Of a DNA stretch of 38,999 nucleotides, positions 1 through 7,655 are shown piece after piece; within the stretch, counting starts at the first letter, position 1; every line of letters starts with the position of its first letter. Source of the DNA: Acetatifactor sp. GTDB lineage: Bacteria; Bacillota; Clostridia; Lachnospirales; Lachnospiraceae. Location: positions 1-38,999 of the forward strand of contig JAIDDH010000082.1 of the NCBI GenBank assembly GCA_029055435.1, written 5' to 3'. Under the pieces are notes generated by a model that ran no database searches, had not been told where the DNA came from, and worked only from the letters and a program-made list of their open reading frames with translations. Both the position numbers and the translations under genes were made by a program.

Positions 1-142
1 AAGTATTTAAATAAGACATTGCTTTCAAATATGCGTATAATGAAGCTGTTCTTAAGAAACTAGCTTGTCTTAAATAATTAATGCCGGTATAAGATAAATA
101 GAAGAACTCTTACCTATTTTGAAAATGTTCCGCTATCGGTTG

Positions 143-464
143 CTATAGTTTATATTCTTTTAGGAACTCAATATATTTTTCGTTATTTGAGTGACGTACA
201 CAATACTCTATATTATCTATTATATATTTCTGATTCTCTATATTTGACGCTTTAAGTTCTTCCCAAAAAATGTTTTTATATTGAGGATACCAATAAATCA
301 AAATCCGCAGTATCTCCGGGATTATTCTCAACAATCTTACAAAGTACCTCTGTTACAAATTCATTTTGTTCCAATGCAACCGCCCTGTCTGAATATAGTC
401 TCAGTATATCGGGTATATCTTTAACAGTTGCATCTTTTTCTATGCTGCTGCAAAATTGATTCAT
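143..464 (-). pseudogene. Frameshifted small immunity-type gene
   Basis: Two overlapping reading frames make one protein if a single base is removed from the CCGGG run near 315-319. The N-terminal part begins MNQFCSSIEKD at 464. After the shift the C-terminal part reads NPEILRILIYWYPQYKN and ends KYIEFLKEYKL at 143. The repaired product would be about 106 residues, soluble, with no signal peptide. Its ATG overlaps by one base the TAA of a decayed toxin tail upstream, which is the coupling expected of a toxin-immunity pair. The family is not recognised. The immunity role is inferred from position and size. A sequencing error at the G run is the alternative to a real frameshift. Confidence 0.5.
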
Positions 465-465
465 T

Positions 466-700
466 ATATATACACCTTCCAGCTTTTTTTCGCCTCATAC
501 GCACTTCTATATTCTATTTCTCTGTTCATAAATATCTGCTCCTATGTCAACAATTTTGTATGTACCTAATGGAATCCGTCCGCCTCTGCCGAAACAATGC
601 CCGTCTGGCGGTTATTCCGGTCATAGGAGAAGCGGATACGGTACCACCCCTCCGCTTCCCCGTCCCTTTCCACTTCCTGCTGTCCTTTAATACTATAGCT
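466..700 (-). pseudogene. Decayed RHS/YD-repeat core with toxin tail
   Basis: The frame ending at 566 encodes EGWYRIRFSYDRNNRQTG, which has the aromatic-rich YD-repeat style of RHS polymorphic toxins (RFSYDRN). A stop follows. Two other frames then give short pieces, LGTYKIVDIGADIYEQRN and IEYRSAYEAKKSWKVYI, the second ending at the TAA at 464-466. Together these look like the end of an RHS core plus a variable toxin tip, broken by several frameshifts. The stretch sits directly upstream of the frameshifted immunity-type gene. The RHS assignment rests on motif style only. The toxin activity cannot be named. Confidence 0.45.
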
Positions 701-753
701 CTATCAATGCAACAGATAGAAATGATATTTGGGGAAAGGTAACTCCAACATTT

Positions 754-1185
754 TCAAAAATTAAATTCAAATGACCCAAGAAATTTAAAATAACCATATT
801 GATTACTATTTACTTCCTTTACATTCCCATCATATTTAAAATTATAAAAGATAATCACGCTATTGTATGTGTCATTCAGCACATCCTGATATCCTTGTTC
901 TAGCAATGGCATTATATTCTCCATTCTTGAATGCCCTTTTAATAAATCCCATCCTCTCATATCTCCCTTATGTGATGCCTCAAAAAAGTCTTCATCATAC
1001 CACGAAATATTAAAATCTCGTCCCATCTCAAACTCAATGGAATCATCTTCAATATCTTCATCTTCGTCTTCATATTCTATTTCCAAATATTGAAAAAGAA
1101 CATCTTGAGATGCAGTATTGCATAACCATATAGAAAGATATCCCTCCTTTTCGTAATCAGTCATTGATTCATTATTTTCTTTCAT
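754..1185 (-). CDS. Imm22-like immunity protein
   Basis: A 143-residue acidic soluble protein. The pattern is YLSIWLCN near the N-terminus, a very acidic middle (EDEDEDIEDDS), then DFNISWYDEDFFE and a hydrophobic NSVIIFYNFKY strand. This matches the layout I associate with immunity protein 22 of polymorphic toxin systems: xxIWLG, an acidic linker, then YDEDFxE. AGGAGGG lies 7 bases before the ATG. Such proteins neutralise a cognate toxin domain by direct binding in the cytoplasm. No intact toxin gene is next to it here, so it may be an orphan protecting against neighbours. The family call is from memory of the motif order. Confidence 0.55.
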   Translation of the reverse strand: MKENNESMTDYEKEGYLSIWLCNTASQDVLFQYLEIEYEDEDEDIEDDSIEFEMGRDFNISWYDEDFFEASHKGDMRGWDLLKGHSRMENIMPLLEQGYQDVLNDTYNSVIIFYNFKYDGNVKEVNSNQYGYFKFLGSFEFNF

Positions 1186-1255
1186 TTTATTACCCTCCTG
1201 TTATATTTGAATTAAATGCTCTAAAACAAGCAAAAAGTCATCTAATACTATCTTT

Positions 1256-1750
1256 TTATTCTATATTATCATAAGCGTCTCCATAATCCTCCGCATTTTC
1301 CTCCTTCCAAAAAAAGTAGTCTCCTGTATATCTGCAAATATTTAGCAGTAATTCTGTAAATGATTTTGCAATAATAGGGCAATTATCTTTTATTGCATGT
1401 GAATATTCAAAACTTTCGTAACACCATCCTGGTCTTTTGCTGCCAAAATCAATCGAAATATAGTTTCCATCTTCCGCATCTACAATAGTATACCACGAAG
1501 AAGAAATATCATCTTCATATTGTTCCCCTAACAGCACCAAATTCGATAGCATAATTTTTGTTGGTTCCAAGATTTTGATTGGAAAGCCACCATCATCAAC
1601 ATAATATTCAATGCCACCACATAAGGAGTAAAACCTTTTTATATCTTCTGGCATTTCATGATTTCCACTAATTACCAGCAATCCACAGGGCCCTTTTACT
1701 TCAAAATTACTATTTCTTTTCATCTCTGTCAAAATTTGCTCTATTTCCAT
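1256..1750 (-). CDS. SMI1/KNR4 (SUKH) family immunity protein
   Basis: A 164-residue protein with the SMI1/KNR4 signature order: a short helix with a CGG turn (FYSLCGGIEYY, residues about 40-50), a hydrophobic strand pair (SSWYTIVDAEDGNYISIDF), a GWCYESF segment, and a C-terminal CPIIAKSFTELLLNI helix followed by YGDAYD. GGAGGAAGGGT immediately precedes the ATG. SUKH-fold proteins commonly act as immunity proteins against nuclease or other toxin tips of RHS, CDI and LXG systems. Its place among other small minus-strand genes and RHS scraps supports that role. The partner toxin is not visible. Confidence 0.7.
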   Translation of the reverse strand: MEIEQILTEMKRNSNFEVKGPCGLLVISGNHEMPEDIKRFYSLCGGIEYYVDDGGFPIKILEPTKIMLSNLVLLGEQYEDDISSSWYTIVDAEDGNYISIDFGSKRPGWCYESFEYSHAIKDNCPIIAKSFTELLLNICRYTGDYFFWKEENAEDYGDAYDNIE

Positions 1751-2077
1751 ACCCTTCCTCCATTATAAATATCATAAGTAACTCAAAAATGAGACTCATC
1801 TTGGGCTTTCGCTATTTTAAATTTGAATTTCAACCTCTCGCATCTATAGCCAGATAATAATTTATTGACTTTTTATAATTTCCATTTCAAATTATATACA
1901 AAGTACAAAGCAAACAAAATCCTATGTCTCAATAATTAAATGCTTATATATACCATCACCTAGTTTATATTCTTGGTATTCAGGCATACAAAATCTACTA
2001 TTAATTTCACCGTATCATTTCTTTGATATTCATGGCAAATTTATTTCTCCATTTTTATATAAAAATAGTATATACTA
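1751..2077. other. Gene-free AT-rich gap with one short coding scrap
   Basis: No intact gene is visible in this 327-base stretch. On the minus strand an open piece from 2014 to 1922 encodes PEYQEYKLGDGIYKHLIIE and then stops. It has no start codon and may be the end of a lost toxin or immunity gene. The rest is low-complexity AT-rich sequence. The gap separates the two SMI1/KNR4 genes, and the ribosome site of the downstream one lies at its edge. Confidence 0.4.
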
Positions 2078-2578
2078 TCATCTACTTGCTCTTTTTCTAA
2101 TACACTTACAGAAATTTTTAAAAGAAGATGCCACAGTAATCACATCATTAGGGTTATTACTTACTTGAAAATCTATATATTTTATTTCTCCTGTTTGAAT
2201 ATCAATCCAAAAAGGATTATCTATCACATCAAGTGCAAACGGAATATGGAATAGTACAAAATCTTCAAACTTTTTGTATTTTTCAGTAATGATATCATTC
2301 ATGACATCTATATTTAGTCCTCCTTCTTGGTCGTCTACACGAACTCCAAGAAACATTGCTAATGTAATATATGGGTTTCCAAACACAGAAGAGTTATAAC
2401 AAGATTCTGGAAAAAACCACGCACCATCTATAAAATCTCCTCCGTTGTGAATGGTATAAAAATTGATAAAATCCTCTTTCCCCGGGAAATCATCAATTTC
2501 ATCAATTTCACTTTTATCAATTCCCTTTCCCGGAAATTCAAATTCAATTTCATCTGCAAAAAACATATCCTCTTTCAA
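2078..2578 (-). CDS. SMI1/KNR4-like (SUKH) immunity protein
   Basis: A 166-residue soluble protein. FYTIHNGGDF (residues about 40-50) is the typical SUKH helix-turn, equivalent to lyxxhNGg. Later FVLFHIPFALDVIDNPFWIDIQTGEIKYID gives the paired strands, and VASSFKNFCKCI the closing helix. The first possible start is a TTG at 2578 with GAGG 11 bases upstream. An ATG four codons later, after AGAGGAT, is an alternative. The likely role is cytoplasmic neutralisation of a toxin tip. It differs clearly from the other SUKH protein in this row, as expected for cassettes gathered from different toxins. Confidence 0.6.
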   Translation of the reverse strand: MKEDMFFADEIEFEFPGKGIDKSEIDEIDDFPGKEDFINFYTIHNGGDFIDGAWFFPESCYNSSVFGNPYITLAMFLGVRVDDQEGGLNIDVMNDIITEKYKKFEDFVLFHIPFALDVIDNPFWIDIQTGEIKYIDFQVSNNPNDVITVASSFKNFCKCIRKRASR

Positions 2579-2675
2579 TTTAAATTTTCCTCGTCTCTAT
2601 TATTAATTGTAAAGATCACTTTCATAATAACTATTTTGATGCACTTTTAACAGCTCTTTTAAATACTGTAGATTT

Positions 2676-3272
2676 TCATTCATAGGCATCTCCATAAGAG
2701 TGAAAATTTTCTTTTAAATTATCATCACTTGACATCAAAGCTAAATTTTTTATTTGGGTTTCCAATACACTTTTATATTTCTGCATCACTTCTTGCTTTA
2801 AGTCCCCTATGGGAGATATCAGGCTGTCCAACAAGATTCCTCCAATATCGGTTAATGGACTTTGTAATAAAAAATCTACCATATGCCCTTCTTTTACACT
2901 GTTTTTGTGTTTCTCAATATATAGAGAATCTAAGTCTTCATTCAACTGTGCAAAAATTGAATTTGCCGGTTCACTATATTCCTGCTCTTGTTCAAAGGCG
3001 CATTGCACTATCGCCATGCTTTGAAACGAAAAATATTTTTTATAAGAAACAACCGTTTCTTCTACCTCTTGAAACTCACAATCATATTCTTCTCCTATGA
3101 TTTGAACCATCATATTTTGCACCATATATGCTTCTGTCACTATATTGTTAGAATAAATTTCTTCCATTAAAGAATTATAGAATTTTAATAATGGTGCATC
3201 AGACCAATTTTCGATAATCGGAGCGATTGCCTGCGACAATACTTTAGCTTTTTCATTCTTTAGCTGCTTCAT
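2676..3272 (-). CDS. Uncharacterised protein in immunity array
   Basis: A 198-residue mostly helical soluble protein, family not recognised. It starts MKQLKNEKAKVLSQAIAP with AGAGGT 8 bases upstream. The middle is rich in Glu and Gln (QCAFEQEQEYSEPAN). The protein ends in YGDAYE, echoing the YGDAYD end of the SUKH gene at 1256-1750. A 26-residue open frame (2683-2603, MNENLQYLKELLKV) starts inside its stop region, in the coupling style of ATGAATGA. It may be a remnant of a further gene. Position suggests an immunity or accessory role, but nothing in the sequence proves it. Confidence 0.5.
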   Translation of the reverse strand: MKQLKNEKAKVLSQAIAPIIENWSDAPLLKFYNSLMEEIYSNNIVTEAYMVQNMMVQIIGEEYDCEFQEVEETVVSYKKYFSFQSMAIVQCAFEQEQEYSEPANSIFAQLNEDLDSLYIEKHKNSVKEGHMVDFLLQSPLTDIGGILLDSLISPIGDLKQEVMQKYKSVLETQIKNLALMSSDDNLKENFHSYGDAYE

Positions 3273-3324
3273 TTTTCTATACCTCTTATACCGCTTTCTT
3301 GCAATCGTTAGTTTTCAATGTTAC

Positions 3325-3564
3325 TCACCCTATTTTCGCATTATCCCATATATAATTAACAATTTCTTCAACGGTAGCTTCTTTATTTAAACCAAAGTCT
3401 TCCGGGGCAAAAATAACTTCGCTTGCCTCATCATATCCCATTAGTTTGTCTATAGACTCCAAAAGTTCCCATACGGCGCGCTCACTTATCTTTTTGCCCG
3501 TCACACTATCCACTCCGTTGTTTTTAAAAATATTAACAATTCTTAACACTTCGTCCTTGGTCAT
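3325..3564 (-). CDS. Small uncharacterised acidic protein
   Basis: A 79-residue helical, acidic protein beginning MTKDEVLRIVNIFKNNGV and ending in NYIWDNAKIG. AAGGAGA lies upstream of the ATG. There is no membrane segment and no recognised family. It lies 52 bases upstream of the gene at 2676-3272 on the same strand and is probably co-transcribed with it. By size and context it could be another immunity protein. That is inference only. Confidence 0.5.
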   Translation of the reverse strand: MTKDEVLRIVNIFKNNGVDSVTGKKISERAVWELLESIDKLMGYDEASEVIFAPEDFGLNKEATVEEIVNYIWDNAKIG

Positions 3565-3638
3565 CTTTTCATTCTCCTTTCCTCTTTTGGTTTAGTATAC
3601 CATGCAATCATTACTTACACCACTTCCCAAATAACCTG

Positions 3639-3784
3639 TCAGTTGCTGTTGTACGCATTAGTATGTAGGACATTCTTTTCCGGATTACACACCTTAGTCA
3701 GGCAGTTGCAGGCATCATAGCGTTCTGCAATTTTATTGCAGGAAGTCTGCTCCTGCTCCGTCATGGGGTAATACCTGTGGGCTG
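3639..3784 (-). pseudogene. RHS/YD-repeat fragment
   Basis: The minus-strand frame reads HRYYPMTEQEQTSCNKIAER, then YDACNCLTKVCNPEKNV, ending at a stop at 3639. The pattern RYDAxxxLTKVxNPExNV is a YD-repeat unit of RHS proteins, where a canonical unit would read YDxxGRLTxVTDPxGNVT. Key glycines are lost, so the unit has decayed. It overlaps out of frame with the last 17 codons of the gene at 3733-4416. That gene therefore seems to have been joined onto RHS sequence by recombination. Confidence comes from motif style, not from a database match. Confidence 0.5.
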
Positions 3785-4416
3785 TGTAATAAAGTGATAC
3801 CGACATATCTAATCCTTCCCAAGCTAATTAAATTTTTACCGCGTTTTTCGATATTATATAAGTAAATTTCAAAATTTGTTTGCAAATCCTTATCTATGGT
3901 TTCCGTATCCCCAAACTCAATTGTTCGATAGAAAAGCGTATCATCAATATCAGCCATATAATAATCCCAATCTTTACCATTATTCACTTTAATCATGCAT
4001 ATATTGGGGTCTGAAAAATTACGGTCACGAAAATACAGTTCAATATTTTCACTTTTGTTATTATATTTTGTCCGAATAATTTTTTCTATAAAATATTCTT
4101 CTCTATCGCGAGCCTTTTCGTACCAAATCTGCTTTCCTATATCCAAATCCTCCACTATTACTTGATAATTAAAATAAATAATAACCTTGTTTAGTGAAGC
4201 CTCCATAACACGACATAGTTGGAACTGTGTCTTTATATCTTTCGTTGACTCTCCCAGAGAATTGTGCCAAAATGCCATAGTACAGATTGGGGAATATGTT
4301 TTTATATCTTTTGCATCCAAAAATAACTTTTTGGTCTTCCAATTTATTAGTTCCCTGCCTTTCCTCCTTTGCCGGGATATTGCCATTATTATACTATTTT
4401 TCTTGCCATTCCACAA
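3733..4416 (-). CDS. Uncharacterised protein with RHS-derived out-of-frame tail
   Basis: A 227-codon open frame of unknown family. The body (about residues 24-205) is rich in aromatic and charged residues (NKVIIYFNYQVIVEDL, ENIELYFRDRNFSDPNI). The last 17 residues (HSPQVLPHDGAGADFLQ) are RHS sequence read in a different frame, so the natural C-terminus is probably lost. The first start is a TTG at 4416 with no good ribosome site. A strong AAGGAGG lies inside the frame but is followed by AACTAATAAATTGG with no usable in-frame start. This suggests an ATG lost by mutation, or a 5' end replaced by recombination. It may be a non-functional cassette. Confidence 0.35.
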   Translation of the reverse strand: MWNGKKNSIIMAISRQRRKGRELINWKTKKLFLDAKDIKTYSPICTMAFWHNSLGESTKDIKTQFQLCRVMEASLNKVIIYFNYQVIVEDLDIGKQIWYEKARDREEYFIEKIIRTKYNNKSENIELYFRDRNFSDPNICMIKVNNGKDWDYYMADIDDTLFYRTIEFGDTETIDKDLQTNFEIYLYNIEKRGKNLISLGRIRYVGITLLHSPQVLPHDGAGADFLQ

Positions 4417-4479
4417 ATATTTCTTGACTTAACCGCTTTCGTCTGGACTGTGCTTTTCCTTTCCGCTTTTTTACATCTA

Positions 4480-4620
4480 ATTCGCCATTACATGCTTCAT
4501 GGAGAGGCATTATCAATTGGCATCGTGGCAGAGGTTAAATTGGCATATAGGCTTGGGTATATGACTGAGGAGCAAAGAGATGCCGTTATAGCCTTATTGA
4601 AAAAGGTCAATTATGATTTG
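4480..4620 (+). pseudogene. Fragment of 3-dehydroquinate synthase-like gene
   Basis: The frame contains HYMLHGEALSIGIVAEVKLA followed by YRLGYMTEEQRDAVIALLKK. This is the conserved metal-binding HGEAVAIGM helix region of the AroB and sugar-phosphate cyclase family. Only about 45 residues of the roughly 350-residue enzyme remain, without the NAD-binding domain upstream or the C-terminus. The preceding sequence in the same frame is hydrophobic and unrelated. It is a remnant of a plus-strand gene and cannot be functional. Confidence 0.6.
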
Positions 4621-4820
4621 TTATTCAAAACGGCATTGGTAATGTTGTTGAGTTTGAGGAGGGAGTTTATGCTACAAAAATAGAGGAAAATATCGCAAGA
4701 GCAAAGAAAGGAACTGGCACGAAGCAAGAGTATTTTATTGTGATTAGAAGAGATATATGCTATAATTTTACTGTTGTAGAAAGCGACGAGCCAGAATTTA
4801 CAGGGAGGATGCCGAAATGA
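4617..4820 (+). pseudogene. 3' end of an unknown gene
   Basis: An open frame without a start encodes VIQNGIGNVVEFEEGVYATK and ends TGRMPK at a TGA that overlaps the next ATG (ATGA at 4817-4820). That overlap and the coding-like composition suggest the last 65 codons of a real gene, once coupled to the deaminase-like gene that follows. The family is not recognised. Its 5' part has been replaced by the dehydroquinate-synthase fragment. Confidence 0.35.
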
Positions 4821-5209
4821 CAAACGAAGAAAAAATGCGTGTTGCTATTTAGGTTGCGAAAGAATCCCTGAAAAATAGGGAATTGCCTGTGGGAGCAGTG
4901 ATTTTCCGGGGTGACGAGATTGTGGTAAAAGCTTGTTCTTCCGGAGAGGACAGCGCTAAATTTTCTATGCCCATGAATCCCCCATTGACGGAGCGGTAAA
5001 GTTTGTTGAGGAGTATTGGCATCCGAATAACAAGGAGATTCCCACGTACAAGCTGCCCAAGTGTCACGGCGGTCTGCTGCGGGAGGAGAGCAGAGAGTTG
5101 CTGCGGCAGTATGTATCTATGAAAAAGGAAGGTAGCTTAGTGGATTTCTGCAATACGCTTTTGTCCCTTTGAACAAATCTGAATTTGAGGAAAGGCTGAA
5201 ACAAAAATG
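4817..5209 (+). pseudogene. Broken nucleoside deaminase-like gene
   Basis: It starts MTNEEKMRVAI, meets an in-frame TAG at 4850-4852, then continues VAKESLKNRELPVGAVIFRG. The run AxxxxKxxxLPVGAVI is the N-terminal signature of the cytidine/adenosine deaminase superfamily (TadA/CMP-dCMP type). A frameshift near 4957 moves the reading to YAHESPIDGAVKFVEEYW and CHGGLLREESRELLRQYV, ending at 5172. A further shifted piece, FVPLNKSEFEERLKQK, ends in a TGA overlapping the start of the next gene. The HAE and PCxxC zinc motifs are not intact. The stop plus shifts make it a pseudogene. Confidence 0.5.
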
Positions 5210-5680
5210 ATAGGATTAATTGTCGCTCGTTCGAAAAATAATGTTATTGGGAAGAACGGTCAGATACCGTGGAAAATTAAAGGAGAGCAAAAACAGTTTA
5301 GGGAATTAACCGTGGGTAATGTTGTTGTTATGGGACGCAAATCTTATGAAGAAATTGGGCATCCCCTTCCAAATAGAATGAATATTGTTGTTTCACAAAG
5401 TGCTAATTATTCAGGAGAAAACCTAATAACCGTAGGTTCATTTCAAGAGGCAATTAAAGTGGCTGGAAAAGCAGATATTTATGTGTCTGGTGGATATGGT
5501 TTGTTTAAGGAAGCAATTCCTATAGTGGATAAAATGTATATTACTGAAATTGATATGGACATAAAAGATGGGGATGTGTTTTTTCCAGAATTTGATAAAG
5601 AAGAATTTACGATAGCTGTTGGTGAAACTGCTGGTGAGGACATTAAATACACAAGAATGATTTATACTCGAAAGAGATAA
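5207..5680 (+). CDS. dfr: DfrF-like dihydrofolate reductase
   Basis: A 157-residue DHFR reducing dihydrofolate to tetrahydrofolate with NADPH. Visible hallmarks are MIGLIVARSKNNVIGKNGQ, the PW pair at 21-22, the acidic active-site residue Glu27, the NADPH-loop GRKSYEEIG, and the SGGYGLFKEAI motif near residue 94. The N-terminal half closely resembles the trimethoprim-resistance enzyme DfrF as I remember it (MIGLIVARSKNNVIGKNG, KIKGEQKQFREL, GRKSYEEIGHPLPNRMNIVV). This is unlike typical chromosomal DHFRs with LPWxLPxDL. GAGGAAAGG lies upstream of the ATG. It is AT-rich like the decayed DNA before it, so horizontal arrival is plausible. Resistance itself is inferred. Confidence 0.85.
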   Translation: MIGLIVARSKNNVIGKNGQIPWKIKGEQKQFRELTVGNVVVMGRKSYEEIGHPLPNRMNIVVSQSANYSGENLITVGSFQEAIKVAGKADIYVSGGYGLFKEAIPIVDKMYITEIDMDIKDGDVFFPEFDKEEFTIAVGETAGEDIKYTRMIYTRKR

Positions 5681-5756
5681 TAACGGAACAAAATTGGGAA
5701 CGAATAGCGGTAGGACATTGCAGTTTTACCGCTATTTTTACAGAAAGGTCATGACC

Positions 5757-7604
5757 ATGAATTTCTTAGAAATGATAAAAAGCCACTTTTTACTAATGGA
5801 TGGTGCGATGGGGACCTACTATGCGCAGGCATATCCCACAGAAGAAAACATATCGGAAATTGCCAACATAGCACATCCTGAACAAATTGAGCGCATTCAT
5901 ACGGAATATATCACTGCCGGTGCACAGCTTTTGCGTACAAACAGTTTTGCCAGTCATGCAGAAGGATTAACGGGACTGCCACTGCACCGGGCAGATGACA
6001 GACAAGCCACACTTCAAATTATTTATGACAATGTTTTTCAGTCCTATAAAATTGCGCAAAAAGCTGCGCTTCACGCAGACAACAAAGTCTGGATCGCCGG
6101 TGATATTGGACCTATTCCAACAAAAGGTGGAATTTCTGATGATGAAATTCTGCCCCAATTTGAAACAATGTTGAATGCACTGCTTGATGCCGGAGCAGAA
6201 ATAATTCTGTTTGAAACTTTTGCGGATTTTGAGTACATATTACCGGCTGTTCAATATGTCAAGAAACAGGTAATTGAAAAACAACTTCCGTTTTCACCTG
6301 TAATCATGGTCAGCTTCTGCCTGAACAAATTTGGCTGTACAAAAGCAGGCATAAGCGCTTCCAATTTAGTAAAAACTGCTGTGGACAGCGGTATTATTGA
6401 TGTTATTGGCTTTAACTGTGGTGTAGGTTCTACACATATGAAGCGTATTATTCAAAAGATAGATTTCGGTGATATGCCGGTATCCATAGCTCCCAATTCC
6501 GCTTATCCGGATTTTATTCGAGATAGAAATATCTACCAAGACAATGTTGGATATTTCTGTGAAAATATGGTAGAAATCGCATCCATGGGTGTAAATATTC
6601 TTGGCGGCTGCTGCGGAACAACCCCACAATATATCCATGAACTGAAAAAGCAATTACAGCCGCATAATAATGCAAATGAGAATTTTGTCAAAATACGGCA
6701 TCATTTATCCGTATCCACTACAGATAGGGGTATTGATAAGACCCAAAATGACTTTTTAAACAAATTAAATGTGGGTAAAAAGGTGATTGCTGTTGAACTT
6801 GATCCGCCACAAAATGGCAATGCAGACAAGATCAGTCAAGCCTCCGCACTCCTGAAACAAGCCGGTGTGGATATTATAACCTTTTCCGATTCTCCAATGG
6901 GTAAGATGCGGGCAGATTCCATAGCGAGCAGTATTCTTGTTAACCAACAGACAGATATTGCAACCATGCCCCATATCTGCTGCCGTGATAAGAATGTAAT
7001 CGCCATGGGAGGAATATTTTTTGGTGCTCATATGAATGGGATTCGTAACATGCTGGTCATAACCGGTGATCCGGTTCCTACGGGAGATAAAAGCACTACC
7101 AGCAGTGTATATGATTTTAATTCTTTTCGGCTGATGAATTACTTTAAGCAGTTGAATATCGAATATTTTGCCGATGACCCCATTATTTACGGTGGTGCTT
7201 TGAACCATTGTCGTCCTAACCTCGACATCGAAATTGACCGCATGCGTAAGAAATGTTCTGCCGGAGCAGATTATTTTTTAACACAGCCAATCTATTCGGA
7301 CGATGATATTGAGCGTATCAAATATATCAAGACCAAAATTGATACCAAGATTCTTTGTGGCATCATGCCCCTTGTAAATTTCCGAAATGCCATGTTTGTC
7401 AAAAACGAGATGTCCGGGATTCGGGTTCCTGATGAGATCATCACACGCTATAATGAGGACATGAGCCGTGAAGAAGGTGAACAGGTTGGAATCACAATCT
7501 CACTGGAAATCATTGCAAAACTACAAAATATAGCAGATGGATATTATTTTATGGTACCTTTTAACCGTGCTTCCATGATTTGTAAAATTATTGAGAAGAT
7601 GTAG
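5757..7604 (+). CDS. yitJ: Homocysteine S-methyltransferase / methylenetetrahydrofolate reductase fusion
   Basis: A 615-residue bifunctional protein. Residues about 1-300 form the homocysteine methyltransferase barrel: MDGAMGTYYAQ at the start, FNCGVGS with Cys221, and GGCCGTTP with Cys285/Cys286, giving the three zinc-thiolate ligands that bind homocysteine. Residues about 340-615 form the MetF-type FAD barrel (VIAVELDPPQNGNADK, ITGDPVPTGD, DYFLTQPIYS). It resembles B. subtilis YitJ: reduction of methylenetetrahydrofolate and methyl transfer for methionine supply. Two ATGs (5751 and 5757) are possible. AGAAAGG at 5742-5748 favours 5757. It follows the DHFR gene by 76 bases on the same strand, so the pair may be one folate unit. 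Confidence 0.88.
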   Translation: MNFLEMIKSHFLLMDGAMGTYYAQAYPTEENISEIANIAHPEQIERIHTEYITAGAQLLRTNSFASHAEGLTGLPLHRADDRQATLQIIYDNVFQSYKIAQKAALHADNKVWIAGDIGPIPTKGGISDDEILPQFETMLNALLDAGAEIILFETFADFEYILPAVQYVKKQVIEKQLPFSPVIMVSFCLNKFGCTKAGISASNLVKTAVDSGIIDVIGFNCGVGSTHMKRIIQKIDFGDMPVSIAPNSAYPDFIRDRNIYQDNVGYFCENMVEIASMGVNILGGCCGTTPQYIHELKKQLQPHNNANENFVKIRHHLSVSTTDRGIDKTQNDFLNKLNVGKKVIAVELDPPQNGNADKISQASALLKQAGVDIITFSDSPMGKMRADSIASSILVNQQTDIATMPHICCRDKNVIAMGGIFFGAHMNGIRNMLVITGDPVPTGDKSTTSSVYDFNSFRLMNYFKQLNIEYFADDPIIYGGALNHCRPNLDIEIDRMRKKCSAGADYFLTQPIYSDDDIERIKYIKTKIDTKILCGIMPLVNFRNAMFVKNEMSGIRVPDEIITRYNEDMSREEGEQVGITISLEIIAKLQNIADGYYFMVPFNRASMICKIIEKM

Positions 7605-7608
7605 TATA

Positions 7609-7636
7609 GGGCAGTTCCCCATGATAGTAACTGCCC
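7609..7636. terminator. Intergenic hairpin between convergent genes
   Basis: GGGCAGTT at 7609-7616 pairs with AACTGCCC at 7629-7636 across a 12-base loop. It lies directly after the methyltransferase stop and 19 bases beyond the vanT stop on the other strand, so it can serve both. The T tract is weak on both sides. Confidence 0.55.
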
Positions 7637-7655
7637 ATTTGAATAAAGACACATC

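Noticed and set aside
1..142. Possible end of a plus-strand gene (AFKYAYNEAVLKKLACLK)
   Set aside because: Too short and AT-rich to support, with no start or family pattern within the window.
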